A stretch of 64,000 nt of DNA from Pseudanabaena yagii GIHE-NHR1 (GCF_012863495.1 NZ_JAAVJL010000001.1:620001-684000); one strand, 5' to 3'; positions 7,957 through 18,053 are shown, numbered from the stretch's first letter. Numbers and translations: made by a program. Notes: generated from the letters alone by a model not told the origin.

Positions 7957-10170
7957 ATGACTGAATATCCTAAAGCGACCTATGCAGGCAAGTATGTCGA
8001 TGATTCGTTTAAACTTGCCAAATTCTTCCGAGTACTACGCAAACGTTGGATTGTCATCGTAGCTGTTTCTGCCACTGTATTTGTTGGTAATGCTTACTAT
8101 ACATTTACCAGAACTCCCCAATATCGATCCAGTGCCTCTCTTCTAATTAACAACTCCACGATCGCGGTATCTGATATTCAAGTTCCCGGTTTACCAGGTA
8201 GCTCATTAATTAATCTTGGTACAGAAATTGGCATTCTCCGCAGCCGACCTCTAATCGAAGTCGCAGTTGCCAAGATAAAACAATCTTCCGCCAGCAGCAC
8301 TGTCAAAGATATCGATGCTGGGACGATTATGAGTGGCTTAGAGATTCGTGCTGAAAAAGACGCTTTGATTCTGCGCCTTAACTATACCGACAGCGATCCC
8401 AAGCGCGCAAGGGAAGTTCTCAATGCCTTAGCCCAAACCTATGTCGAATATAGCTTAAAAGATCGACGGACTAAATCCAGTACTGCAATTAAATTTATTC
8501 AGGATAAATTACCGCAAGTCAAACAGCAACTTGACAAGTCCGCCCTTGCTGTTACCCAGTTTCGCAAAACCTATAATATTGTTGATCCTGAAACCTATGC
8601 TGCCGCAGTTTTTAAAATGCGTGAGGCTTTAGAGGTTCAAGCTCAAGAATTGCAAGTTAAGATCGCGCAAACCCAACAGCAATATAAATCTCTTAGCCGC
8701 CAAGTTGGTAAGTCACCAGATGCTGCAATTAGTGGCGCAATTTTACAACAAGATATTCCCTATCAGTCCCTAGTTAAACAATTTCAGGAAGTTGAAACTA
8801 ACTATTTTCTGGAGCGGACAAGATTTCGTGAAGATCATCCTACGGTCAAAGCTCTCAAAGATCGTCGCGATGAACTCTATAAATTATTGGAAACCCGTGC
8901 TCAGGCGGTGGTTGGCACTAAGGGTACTAACATTACCAACGAGCCAAATAGTCCCATTCAACAAACTTTAGCCACTCAGTTATTTGAAGCCCAGACATCT
9001 CTTGCGGTGAATCAGGCTCAGTTAGAAAGTATCAGAGGTGCTCAGGCTGAAGTTGCCAAGGCTTTTTCACAAATTCCCCAAATTCAACAAAAATATATAG
9101 AAATCCAAAGGAAATTAGCTTTGGATAGTTCTACCTATGAAAAGTTAACTGAAAAATTAGAGGAATTGAGAATTTCCGAAGCTCAAGAGATTTCCTCATG
9201 GCGAATTTTAGAACCACCCTTGATTCCTACCCGACCATCATCACCAGATATTGAGAAAAGCTTAATTGCTGGAACCTTTATTGGGTTAACCCTAGGTGTC
9301 TTATGTGCATTGCTATTTAATCGCCTTGATCAACGTATTCGTGAAGTTGAGGAAGTTAAGGAAATCATTGATATTCCCTTGTTGGCTTCAGTTCCTCTGA
9401 CTGAAGTAGCTTCTTTAAGTGCCATGGTAAGTCAAGGAATTTTGCCGACTAGTAGCTACTATGCTTTTAAGGAAGCATTGAGTTCGCTAGCTTTAAACCT
9501 CCGCTATTTAGGTACAGACAATACGATGAAAGTAATTGCCTTTACTTCATCAGTACCGTCTGAGGGTAAGAGTACATTGACCTATAATCTGGCGACAATT
9601 TTAGCTGCGCTAGGATATAAGGTTCTCTTGGTGGATGCGGATATGCGGAAGCCAACGGTTCATAAATTATCTAAGTTAAGTAATAAGTTTGGTTTATCCA
9701 CTGCCCTCGCAACACCAAGCCCTTGGCAAGATCTAGTACAGATTGCAGATGAGAAGGGTAATTTGCATGTTTTAGCATCAGGCTCGTTACCTCCAAATCC
9801 AATGTTGTTGTTGGAATCAACAAAGATGACTGCACTCTTACAGGAATGGAGACAAGCTTATGACTATGTGTTAGTGGATACTCCGCCTGTGATTGGCATA
9901 ACTGATGCTCAATGTTTAACTTCTAAGGTGGATACATTTATTCTGGTTGCTGCTATTAATCGTTCTACTAGAGGTGGTATTGCTCGTGCTTTAGAAGTCT
10001 TAGCGATCGCTAGAGCAAATGTGTCTGGTTTATTGATTAATATGATTGGCTCTTCGGATAGTGAGTACCACTACGGATATTACGATCAGTATTACCTCAA
10101 TCCTAAAGGACAGGAAGAAGAAATCGAACCAGATCCAGAAGTAACCGCAATTGAAATTGCTAAACCCTAA
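7957..10170 (+). CDS. Polysaccharide copolymerase with BY-kinase domain (Wzc-like)
   Basis: The 737-residue protein combines a Wzz chain-length domain (two membrane segments at about 35-55 and 430-450), an intervening coiled-coil/GNVR region, and a cytoplasmic bacterial tyrosine kinase domain. Kinase motifs are Walker A SSVPSEGKST (about residue 530), Walker A' VLLVDADMRKP and Walker B YVLVDTPPVIG. A tyrosine cluster near the C-terminus (six Tyr within eleven residues, YHYGYYDQYY) is the expected autophosphorylation tail. It should set chain length and control export of an exopolysaccharide through the Wzx/Wzy route. No glycosyltransferase, Wza or phosphatase gene is adjacent, so it is an orphan of its usual cluster. 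Confidence 0.93.
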   Translation: MTEYPKATYAGKYVDDSFKLAKFFRVLRKRWIVIVAVSATVFVGNAYYTFTRTPQYRSSASLLINNSTIAVSDIQVPGLPGSSLINLGTEIGILRSRPLIEVAVAKIKQSSASSTVKDIDAGTIMSGLEIRAEKDALILRLNYTDSDPKRAREVLNALAQTYVEYSLKDRRTKSSTAIKFIQDKLPQVKQQLDKSALAVTQFRKTYNIVDPETYAAAVFKMREALEVQAQELQVKIAQTQQQYKSLSRQVGKSPDAAISGAILQQDIPYQSLVKQFQEVETNYFLERTRFREDHPTVKALKDRRDELYKLLETRAQAVVGTKGTNITNEPNSPIQQTLATQLFEAQTSLAVNQAQLESIRGAQAEVAKAFSQIPQIQQKYIEIQRKLALDSSTYEKLTEKLEELRISEAQEISSWRILEPPLIPTRPSSPDIEKSLIAGTFIGLTLGVLCALLFNRLDQRIREVEEVKEIIDIPLLASVPLTEVASLSAMVSQGILPTSSYYAFKEALSSLALNLRYLGTDNTMKVIAFTSSVPSEGKSTLTYNLATILAALGYKVLLVDADMRKPTVHKLSKLSNKFGLSTALATPSPWQDLVQIADEKGNLHVLASGSLPPNPMLLLESTKMTALLQEWRQAYDYVLVDTPPVIGITDAQCLTSKVDTFILVAAINRSTRGGIARALEVLAIARANVSGLLINMIGSSDSEYHYGYYDQYYLNPKGQEEEIEPDPEVTAIEIAKP

Positions 10171-10205
10171 ACAAAAAAAGACTCACTCTGTGAGTCTTTT
10201 TTGTT
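10170..10205. terminator. Bidirectional terminator
   Basis: AACAAAAAAAGACTCAC pairs with GTGAGTCTTTTTTGTT around TCT. It lies between the converging copolymerase gene and the adenosyltransferase gene and has A- and T-runs on both flanks. Confidence 0.88.
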
Positions 10206-11337
10206 AAAAGTCTACGCCACGTTTGAGATCTACACCTTTCTCGGCGTAATGTTTGTGGCAGACCATTTCTGAGTGGACTGACGCGAGATCGAAGTAGGCG
10301 GGGTTGTTGAGGCAGCGTCCTGTAATGATTACTTCCGTATCGCGAGATTTTTTAAGTAACGCTTGGCAGATTGGCTCTACGGGTAATAAATCGAGATCAA
10401 CAGTAGGATTGAGTTCATCAAGAATGATCGTTTTATACAGTCCTGAAGCGATCGCTGCTTGAGCAATTTCCCAACCACGTTGCGCTTCGATGCAGTCAAT
10501 TTCCTGCTGTTGACCACGCCAAACGATCGCATCACGTCCACAGCGTTGATGATCGATCACATGGGGATAGCCACGTTTGAGCGCTGCGATCGCCGCATCT
10601 TCGGTATAGCCAGCACCGCCCTTGAGCCATTGCATAATCAGAACTCGGTGGGATAAATCGCGACTAATACCAGTACCGATCGCTTTTAGAGATCTTCCTA
10701 AAGCTGAGGTGCTTTTCCCTTTACCTGCACCTGTATAAATCTCAATACCTGTCACATCATATTTTTCAGCATGGGCATCATCGTGCGATCGCATTTCCGA
10801 GTGCAGGTCGGCGATATCAATTAATGCTTGGGGTGCGCCGCGTCCTGTACAAATTACTTCAAGGTGGGGTGGTTTATTTTTTAAATCTTTAACAACGCGA
10901 TCGGCAGGAATTAGACCTAAATCGAGCACGGGATTAATTTCATCTAAAACTACTACAGAATATAGTCCTGATGCCATTGCGCCTTTAGCGATCGCCCAAC
11001 CCCGTTCGGCTTCTTGGCGATCGAAGGGGGTAACATGTTCGGCATCAAAAAATTCGGCACGACCAGTGCGAACATGATCGATCAGATGGGGAAATCCCTG
11101 TTGTAATGCAGAAATTGCGGCATCTTCGGAATATTCACGCTCGGAACCTTTGAGAAAGCGCAATAGTAAAATCCTTGTGCCAAATGGTGAGTTATCAGAC
11201 ATGCCTAAGCCCAGCGATCGCAGGACTACGCCGAGAGCTGCCTGTGATTTACCTTTGCCAGTTCCGTCATAAACATGGATTTGTCCGATCTCACGTTCGG
11301 GACGCACCTGTGCGGTCATGATGCCAATCGCTGCCAT
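10204..11337 (-). CDS. Tandem-duplicated cob(I)yrinic acid a,c-diamide adenosyltransferase
   Basis: The 377-residue protein is two CobO/BtuR domains in a row. Each half has its own P-loop (GTGKGKSQAALG near residue 27 and GAGKGKSTSALG near residue 205), an EDAAI(S/A)AL helix, a (V/I)(V/I)LDE(I/L)NP Walker B and an ending TGR motif with H-SEM. CobO transfers the adenosyl group of ATP to Co(I) corrinoids in adenosylcobalamin synthesis and is normally a single domain of about 200 residues that dimerises. The fusion could encode an obligate intramolecular dimer. Both halves keep the P-loop, so neither looks dead. No other cob gene is adjacent. Confidence 0.88.
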   Translation of the reverse strand: MAAIGIMTAQVRPEREIGQIHVYDGTGKGKSQAALGVVLRSLGLGMSDNSPFGTRILLLRFLKGSEREYSEDAAISALQQGFPHLIDHVRTGRAEFFDAEHVTPFDRQEAERGWAIAKGAMASGLYSVVVLDEINPVLDLGLIPADRVVKDLKNKPPHLEVICTGRGAPQALIDIADLHSEMRSHDDAHAEKYDVTGIEIYTGAGKGKSTSALGRSLKAIGTGISRDLSHRVLIMQWLKGGAGYTEDAAIAALKRGYPHVIDHQRCGRDAIVWRGQQQEIDCIEAQRGWEIAQAAIASGLYKTIILDELNPTVDLDLLPVEPICQALLKKSRDTEVIITGRCLNNPAYFDLASVHSEMVCHKHYAEKGVDLKRGVDF

Positions 11338-11452
11338 GTTTTTATCTAAGCTCTTTCATTTCTCATTCTTTGTGATTATATCCAATCTCAGAAACCTAGA
11401 AAGTGCCATCACGTATCTTCTTGTGTGATAGAGATTAGAGTCCTGCAATTTA

Positions 11453-11505
11453 ATAAGAAGATTTTTTGTAGTATGGCTTCGCCATACTACAAAAAATCTT
11501 CTTAT
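11453..11505. repeat. 25-bp perfect hairpin, dispersed family member and likely terminator
   Basis: ATAAGAAGATTTTTTG... (11453-11477) pairs perfectly with 11481-11505 around TTC. It ends 8 bp from the stop of the ferredoxin-MBL gene and probably terminates it. Its left flank TCCTGCAATTTAATAAG matches the flank of the hairpin at 583-643. Confidence 0.65.
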
Positions 11506-11512
11506 ATGTTCC

Positions 11513-12388
11513 TTAGGCATGATTATCGATATATTCGAGGCATTTACGCATTTGTTGCTGCATAGTTGCGAGATCGCTATGAAATCTTCTGCCATGTCCC
11601 GGAAGCACCCATTCAAAATTGTAAGTTGCTAACCTTGCCATCGACTTACCAAGTTCCGTCCACGAATACCAACAAGCATTCCGAAAAGCATAAAGCTGTT
11701 GTAAGCGATCTGACCATGCCAAATGATCGCCACTAAATAGAAACTGATCCCGATAGAGTAAAACCGTATGTCCCTTAGTATGCCCCGCAACAGGAATAAT
11801 CAGTAAATCGGTATCTAATTGATAATTTTCTACACCTTGCAATTGAATCTCTACAGATTTGGTTCCTGTAGAAATATCATCAGTATGCAGAATGCGATCG
11901 CACTGAAAATGTTGATGATATTTCTCATGATCGGCAACATCATCACGATGGGTGAGATACATATAGCGCACTCCACCCATATTCTCAATTTGCTTCACAA
12001 GCGGTGGTGCAAAGCGAGGAGAATCCACCAAAATATTTCCTTCGGGACGTTGAATCAAGTAACTCGCCGCACCGTAGGAACTCTCAGCGTGATAACCACA
12101 GTGATAGACATTTTCGGCGACTAACAGAGGGAATTGTTGTTGAATCGACTTGATATCTGTCGGTTTCTCCACAGTCCCAATCGATGCCGTGGGACAAGCC
12201 AAAAGAGCTTGCATGGCTTTGATCCTTTGCAAATCATTCTGTGGTTGTTGGTAAACTGCCGATTGATCATCTTGCCAGTTAAATGTTTCTGGAGCCATCC
12301 ATCGACAGGTATCGCAATCGATACAACTACTATCTACATAAAAGTCACCAGAAATATTTTGCGATCGCCGATGTTTGAGGTTAGCCAT
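11513..12388 (-). CDS. 4Fe-4S ferredoxin-metallo-beta-lactamase fusion
   Basis: Of 291 residues, the first 80 form a single-cluster ferredoxin-like domain (CIDCDTCRW... and ACPTASIG), and the rest is a metallo-beta-lactamase fold. The MBL metal motif THRDDVADH matches HxHxDH in a variant form (HRDDVADH), and later ligands are the His of AGHTKGH, the Asp of FSGDHLAW and the His of PGHGRR. Such fusions are frequent in cyanobacteria and may be redox-linked hydrolases; the substrate is unknown. It precedes the HerA-like gene in transcription order by 62 bp but with no sign of coupling. Confidence 0.82.
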   Translation of the reverse strand: MANLKHRRSQNISGDFYVDSSCIDCDTCRWMAPETFNWQDDQSAVYQQPQNDLQRIKAMQALLACPTASIGTVEKPTDIKSIQQQFPLLVAENVYHCGYHAESSYGAASYLIQRPEGNILVDSPRFAPPLVKQIENMGGVRYMYLTHRDDVADHEKYHQHFQCDRILHTDDISTGTKSVEIQLQGVENYQLDTDLLIIPVAGHTKGHTVLLYRDQFLFSGDHLAWSDRLQQLYAFRNACWYSWTELGKSMARLATYNFEWVLPGHGRRFHSDLATMQQQMRKCLEYIDNHA

Positions 12389-12450
12389 AGGGGGATTTTT
12401 TGGGTGACGGTGTGCAGAGCCTAGCGAGGCATATCATCATTATTCAGAAC

Positions 12451-14187
12451 TTATAGGCGCTTAACTTTTTTGTCCATAACTTTTTTCTCAACTTCATTGA
12501 TTTGGACTTCTCGTAAGCGCGTTGCATAGGCTGGGAATGGGAATCCAACTAATAGAGGTGATGGAACTTCAGGCTGATGGATGAACATACTGCCAGATTT
12601 TAAAAGAAGCGATCGCTTCCGACAGGCTCCTGTTAAGAAGTTATACTCAGGACGTTCTACTTCGGCGGAATCAAGGCGACCGACTACACGTACGGCTGCT
12701 TGCCCGACGACGCGACGCTCGACCTCAGAGGCAGTTTGTTGTGCGCCAATTAAGATGATGCCTAGCGATCGCCCGCGTTCGGCAATTTCCACTAACAAAT
12801 CTTTGATTGGGCTACGACCTTCCTTGGGCGCATATTTATTCAATTCATCAAGAACGATAAAGACAACGGGATATTGTCCGCGCTTTTCCTTTTCCATGAA
12901 AAGCTTTTGTAACAATACGCCCACCACAAACTTTTGTGCTTTACTGCCGAGTTTATTGATATCCGCGATCGTTAATTGATATTCCGCCGCCAGAGGATCG
13001 AGCTTATACTTTTGCAACTCCTCCGCAGGTAGATCGCCGCGCACCAGATGCCCCATTTCATCAGCAATACCCCACATTCGACGAGTGAGTGCTTCGGCAG
13101 TCGCTGGAGCATTGCGTCCTAGCCATTTTTGATCGGGATTCTCTACCAACTTATCTTCGAGAAATTCAATCAAATCTCGAAAGGTTTCCACCTTATCCTT
13201 GCCATCTTCACCATAGCTATCATCTAAATCCAGACTAGTTCTCGGTAAAAATCCTAACTTCTTATCATATTTGTCATTATCCGCAGCTAGTCTGGCTAAG
13301 CGCTCCTCGACAATACTCGCTAAAAAGCCAATATTTCCCCGCTCTAGATCATCACCTGCAAACAGGAACCGAAATAGGCGATCGCGACAAAACTCACGCA
13401 TTCCCCACACATAGGCGGAAATATTATCGGAACGTTGATCGAGATGGGGTTCGATTTCCTGTGTGTTTTTCTTAGGTGCAACGCAAAACCTAACATCACG
13501 AAATGGCTCTACGGGCAGATCGAGAATGTGATAGCTTGCCCGATCCTCTGCCCGCATTTTGTTATTGGGTTTATCTAAGAAGAATAAATCTTCCCCCTTA
13601 ACGTTAAAAATTAGTGCCTTCGTATTCGCTCTCTTAGAACCTAATGCTGCTGAATTAAAAATGGAATGGAGAATAAACAGGGCAAAGGAAGTCTTTGTCG
13701 CCACCCCTGAGATGCCTGAAATATTGACATGAGCGCCCTTTGTGCCATCAATAAATTCGTAATTCAAATAGGCGGGACTACCATTTCGCATAATTCCTGC
13801 GGAGATACGTTGCTCCATACCATCGAAGTTCAGCGCAAAGCGAAGGTTCTCATCTTCAGCTAAATAGACAGCATCGCTGGGTTGTGGTGGTAAATATTCT
13901 TCAGGCTCAATGCGGGTAACTTGGATATGCGCGGCATAGGAGACATTTACGGGCATACTGCCAGTGGTAACGAGAAATGTATCCGTATCAAATTGGGTTC
14001 CTTCGTGGATAGTTCGCACATGATCGACGACACCATAGAAGTTGACGACACCTTTTTTATCGGGGCGATCGGTTTTCACCTGCACGACATCATCCAGACG
14101 TAGGACTTTGCCATCACTTACCGCCACCCAAAACTCAAGGGGGGTCGCATCTTTGGTTCCCAAGATATATCCAATAGGCTCGATCAT
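12451..14187 (-). CDS. HerA-like DUF87 ATPase with atypical P-loop
   Basis: The 578-residue protein has an N-terminal HAS-barrel-like region (about 1-110) and a HerA/FtsK-type ATPase core. Walker B is FIVLDELNKYAP (about residue 455) and a sensor/arginine-finger region GRSLGIILIGAQQ follows. At the expected Walker A position the sequence is GISGVATKTSFAL, where the GKT/S is replaced by TKTS: the lysine and hydroxyl residue survive but the glycine before the lysine is Thr. ATG at 14187 is chosen; the frame also opens at a TTG at 14214. HerA hexamers translocate DNA together with NurA nuclease, but no nurA is adjacent. DNA end processing or defence is inference. Confidence 0.78.
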   Translation of the reverse strand: MIEPIGYILGTKDATPLEFWVAVSDGKVLRLDDVVQVKTDRPDKKGVVNFYGVVDHVRTIHEGTQFDTDTFLVTTGSMPVNVSYAAHIQVTRIEPEEYLPPQPSDAVYLAEDENLRFALNFDGMEQRISAGIMRNGSPAYLNYEFIDGTKGAHVNISGISGVATKTSFALFILHSIFNSAALGSKRANTKALIFNVKGEDLFFLDKPNNKMRAEDRASYHILDLPVEPFRDVRFCVAPKKNTQEIEPHLDQRSDNISAYVWGMREFCRDRLFRFLFAGDDLERGNIGFLASIVEERLARLAADNDKYDKKLGFLPRTSLDLDDSYGEDGKDKVETFRDLIEFLEDKLVENPDQKWLGRNAPATAEALTRRMWGIADEMGHLVRGDLPAEELQKYKLDPLAAEYQLTIADINKLGSKAQKFVVGVLLQKLFMEKEKRGQYPVVFIVLDELNKYAPKEGRSPIKDLLVEIAERGRSLGIILIGAQQTASEVERRVVGQAAVRVVGRLDSAEVERPEYNFLTGACRKRSLLLKSGSMFIHQPEVPSPLLVGFPFPAYATRLREVQINEVEKKVMDKKVKRL

Positions 14188-14242
14188 GTCACTATGTTCT
14201 ACATTATTTCCCAAGTATATAGCGCTTTCCCAGTAAGTGAGG

Positions 14243-14289
14243 TATAGAGGCTTGTTTCCTCACTTTTGAAGGGGAAAACAAGCCTCTAT
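14243..14289. terminator. Hairpin between the HerA-like gene and the next gene
   Basis: TATAGAGGCTTGTTT (14243-14257) pairs with AAACAAGCCTCTAT (14276-14289). It lies directly downstream of the 14303-14734 gene (minus strand) and upstream of the HerA-like start, so it probably ends the former's transcript. Confidence 0.7.
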
Positions 14290-14302
14290 GGGAGAAGACA
14301 AA

Positions 14303-14734
14303 CTAAAACGGACGCAAATGGGGAAGAGTTTGCAATGATTCAAGGCATTGTTCTAGGGTGACATCTTGCATAAATTCCCAAAACTTTTCTGTGTGGCGCA
14401 TGTAAGCAACATTAAATCGATCGCTTCCCACATACTCAAATCGAGAGAACTTGTGTTCAGATGAAGATTCTTCACCTGTCAAGGGATTTTTATATTTATA
14501 GGTTCCACAAATGTAAAAGTAATTGCGATACCACTTGCCAAAAATATCTACCAAGTACATGATCTTGCCTTCTGGGGATGGCGGATGAATGCAATTAGGT
14601 TTGAGATCGTTGTCAATAATTTCTTGGAAACGCTCTTGCACTAATTTTTTCAGAGCTTCGGGTATTTTAGGACTTGGCTCTTTTTTGGGAGAATATACCC
14701 ATTCATACTTTGATCTTGATTTCGATCTTGCCAT
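14303..14734 (-). CDS. Conserved-looking hypothetical protein
   Basis: I do not recognise this 143-residue protein. It begins with a basic stretch (MARSKSRSKYEW), has a proline-rich segment (SPKKEPSPKIPEAL) and a central aromatic-rich part (WYRNYFYICGTYKYKNP) without membrane segments, and closes with an acidic helix. The frame has normal codon use and an ATG start. It is soluble and could bind nucleic acid given the basic N-terminus, but no function is claimed. A hairpin separates it from the HerA-like gene on the same strand. Confidence 0.65.
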   Translation of the reverse strand: MARSKSRSKYEWVYSPKKEPSPKIPEALKKLVQERFQEIIDNDLKPNCIHPPSPEGKIMYLVDIFGKWYRNYFYICGTYKYKNPLTGEESSSEHKFSRFEYVGSDRFNVAYMRHTEKFWEFMQDVTLEQCLESLQTLPHLRPF

Positions 14735-14860
14735 TTCTCGAAGTCCTCTCTAAATCTTTGTTTTAAACGCGATGATGATCGTTTTTAAATTTAATTATTT
14801 TAGCCGACTACCCGTTCAGAGACTAAATTTAAAATACTTGGATCAACATCATTTTTGATA

Positions 14861-15637
14861 ATGAAATTAACTTCTTCGGTCTTAGTAGCGATCGCGATCG
14901 CTACCACATTTTCCCCAAGAGCTTCTGAAGCTCTACCGAGGCTCAGCCTACAGAAAACGCAAAGTAATCTGACTCTAAACGCATCCTTAACTAAGCAGTC
15001 TCAAACAAGCCCAGTCTATTCCGTTCCACAGAATGCGCTTCTACTGGAAGCGGTTAAGAATGAGGATCTGGATTTAGCGAAACTGGCTTTATCTCGAAAC
15101 GCTGACCCTAACACTCTTGATAAAAATGAGGAAGAAGCCTTAAACGGTAGAGCTATTTTACAAATTGCGGCTGAGAACAATAGTCTGGAAATTGCCAAAC
15201 TATTAATTGCCTATGGGGCAAATGTGAATGGTAATCCCAAATATACCTATGTTGGCGGTACTCCCTTATCTACATCCGCAGCTATGGGGCATCTAGAAAT
15301 CGTGAAACTGTTAGTTAATAAAGGAGCCAAACTGGAGCTGGCGGCTGATGGCGGATATACGGCTCTTGATGAAGCGATCGCTGAAAATCGGGCTGAGGTG
15401 GTGCAATTTTTATTAGAACGTGGCATGAACCCTAACTATTACGTGGAGGGATATACGCCGCTTTATGACGCTGCTAGTCGTGGATATACCAACATCGTCC
15501 GTTTGCTGATCAAACATGGTGCGGATGTCAATTTTGGTAATAGCTTTGCGAAACCCTTAGCGATCGCTATCAAAAAAAGCCATCTCGAAATTATTGACAT
15601 CCTCAAAAAAGCAGGGGCAAGATCCGCAACTCAGTGA
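14861..15637 (+). CDS. Exported ankyrin-repeat protein
   Basis: The 258-residue protein starts with a signal peptide (MKLTSSVLVAIAIATTFSPRASEA) with likely cleavage near residue 24, so it acts in the periplasm or thylakoid lumen. From residue about 55 it holds five to six ankyrin repeats (for example TPLSTSAAMGHLEIVKLLV, TPLYDAASRGYTNIVRLLI). These repeats mediate protein binding; the partner is unknown. The ATG at 14861 follows a frame-open TTG at 14855, and the ATG is preferred as it starts the signal peptide. The next gene, ahcY, follows after about 50 bp on the same strand. Confidence 0.85.
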   Translation: MKLTSSVLVAIAIATTFSPRASEALPRLSLQKTQSNLTLNASLTKQSQTSPVYSVPQNALLLEAVKNEDLDLAKLALSRNADPNTLDKNEEEALNGRAILQIAAENNSLEIAKLLIAYGANVNGNPKYTYVGGTPLSTSAAMGHLEIVKLLVNKGAKLELAADGGYTALDEAIAENRAEVVQFLLERGMNPNYYVEGYTPLYDAASRGYTNIVRLLIKHGADVNFGNSFAKPLAIAIKKSHLEIIDILKKAGARSATQ

Positions 15638-15647
15638 TGGGGATTAG

Positions 15648-16979
<1,332 letters not shown>

Positions 16980-16993
16980 TCAAAAAGTCAACG

Positions 16994-17020
16994 AAAAGGG
17001 AGCGCTAAGCGCTCCCTTTT
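16994..17020 (+). terminator. Intrinsic terminator of ahcY
   Basis: AAAAGGGAGCGC pairs with GCGCTCCCTTTT around TAA, 14 bp after the ahcY stop. Confidence 0.88.
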
Positions 17021-17077
17021 CTGTCACTGCAATACTTCGCTACTTCCTTATATATATATAGTTGTTGCACATCGCGT

Positions 17078-17467
17078 TTAGAAAACATAATGCTCACCGC
17101 TAATGGCGTTAGTTCTGTTTTCTAACACTTTCGGCTGTGAGTTTTTTTGCCTTTTCTTAGTTGCACATCGCGTTGCATCAAGGTTAAGACCTAACTCAAG
17201 TTCTAAGACTTCTCGATACAAGAATAAAATCGCACTCAAAGTCTGATTTTGTGTTGATGCAGCCACATTTTCATTAACTGCCAAATGGGTCAAAAAGTCA
17301 TTGACTTCATCGCCACCCATTTCATGAGGATGTCGCTTGTTATGAAACAAAATAAACCGTCTAATCCACTGCACATAGGTTTCTTCGGTGCGGTAAGAAT
17401 AGTGCTTCACCCGTACGCGATCTCTAACGCGATCTAACAATTTTCGAGGCGGCGGCTCAGCTTGCAT
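17078..17467 (-). pseudogene. Truncated integron-type tyrosine recombinase (IntI N-terminal domain only)
   Basis: Only 129 residues remain where a full enzyme has about 320. Residues 1-100 match the SAM-like core-binding domain of integron integrases: DRVRDRVRVKHYSYRTEE, YVQWIRRFILFHNKRHP, EVNDFLTHLAV and the helix with SAILFLYREVLELEL. The sequence then changes character after NLDATR, and the catalytic domain with the R-H-R-Y residues is absent. The break falls at a direct repeat GTTGCACATCGCGTT (17064-17078 and 17160-17174) bracketing an insertion of about 81 bp that carries the inverted repeat TTAGAAAACA/TGTTTTCTAA. The gene points away from the cargo to its right, as intI does from its cassettes. 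A phage-type recombinase fragment is the alternative. Confidence 0.78.
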
Positions 17468-17530
17468 AATGAAGTTATCCAGAAACTAATCTAAATAATA
17501 TACTATGCTGTCAGGCTAACACGCCATTTG

Positions 17531-17690
17531 GGTGATTAGGCAGAATTTTTCCGTCTAATATCCTGTATAGGTTAAATAGCCAGAATTTTTCTGCATAACA
17601 CCCCCTATAGGGTGATTAGACAGAATCTTGACTTTCAGCCTATATTGCTTATAGTGACATTAGACAGAAACTTTCCATCTAATACATAGT
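17531..17690. repeat. Four degenerate 40-bp tandem repeats
   Basis: The motif CAGAA recurs at 17541, 17581, 17621 and 17665. Units are 40, 40 and 44 bp apart and read roughly GGTGATTAGACAGAATTTTT then CCGTCTAATATCCTATAG. Each unit is itself nearly palindromic (ATTAGACAGAA against TTTCCGTCTAAT). The array lies between the truncated integrase and its presumed cargo, where attI would be. A similar unit lies at 48604-48672. Confidence 0.75.
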
Positions 17691-18023
17691 TAGGCTAAAA
17701 TTTCCTAAGCAGTCTGCTCGCTGATCGCGTAGGGCGAGTTAATGCAATGTAAAAGTGTGTTTGAGAAGTTTAGCTTTGCAATAAATTGTAGGCTAAGAGC
17801 TTAAACTCTTACTTGGCGATTAGAACGGAACGAAAACCTTTGCGGTGAAAGATTACTAGTGGCGATCTCATTTCTAATTGACTCAGCACGTTCCCGTGAT
17901 TTAGTCATCGCATTTGCTCCACCATAGGGTTCACGCAAAATCAAATAATTTTGAATAATTAAGGCTTCATTATCTCTAGAACCTTGAGCAATCTGAGCAG
18001 CCGTTAAGCCCGATCGCGCGATC
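17689..18023. repeat. Direct repeat copy 1 (335 bp) of 21375-21709
   Basis: Every base from GTTAGGC at 17689 to GCGCGATC at 18023 aligns without gaps to 21375-21709 with a constant offset of 3686; only scattered substitutions differ. The repeat starts at the GTT core triplet of the attC-like site in the right-hand copy. It contains the last 74 codons of the LysM gene and 112 bp of its 3' flank. Confidence 0.9.
17801..18023 (-). pseudogene. 3' fragment of the LysM/lysozyme-like gene
   Basis: This is the C-terminal 74-codon fragment of the gene at 21487-22641, sharing its stop codon position and lacking any start, LysM domain or catalytic region. The match stops abruptly at 18023, after which a GTGCGTTA/TAACGCAC mini-repeat follows (18030-18053). 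Confidence 0.88.
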
Positions 18024-18029
18024 TTGTAA

Positions 18030-18053
18030 GTGCGTTAATACAATGTAACGCAC
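18030..18053. repeat. Mini inverted repeat GTGCGTTA-N8-TAACGCAC
   Basis: The arms GTGCGTTA and TAACGCAC are perfect. The same motif occurs at 49662-49685, and related forms at 32388-32408 and 32446-32467. It marks the right boundary of the LysM fragment. Confidence 0.7.

Noticed and set aside
17064-17130. Possible attC around GTTTAGAAAACA...TGTTTTCTAACAC next to the integrase remnant
   Set aside because: The left and right boxes are in the wrong orientation for RYYYAAC...GTTRRRY, and no extrahelical pattern is visible. It is kept only as an inverted repeat.
17508-17695. A second attC between GGCTAAC (17511) and GTTAGGC (17689)
   Set aside because: The ends fit the boxes loosely, but the adjacent arms are not complementary, and the interval is filled by 40-bp tandem repeats. 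I cannot support it as a folded site.
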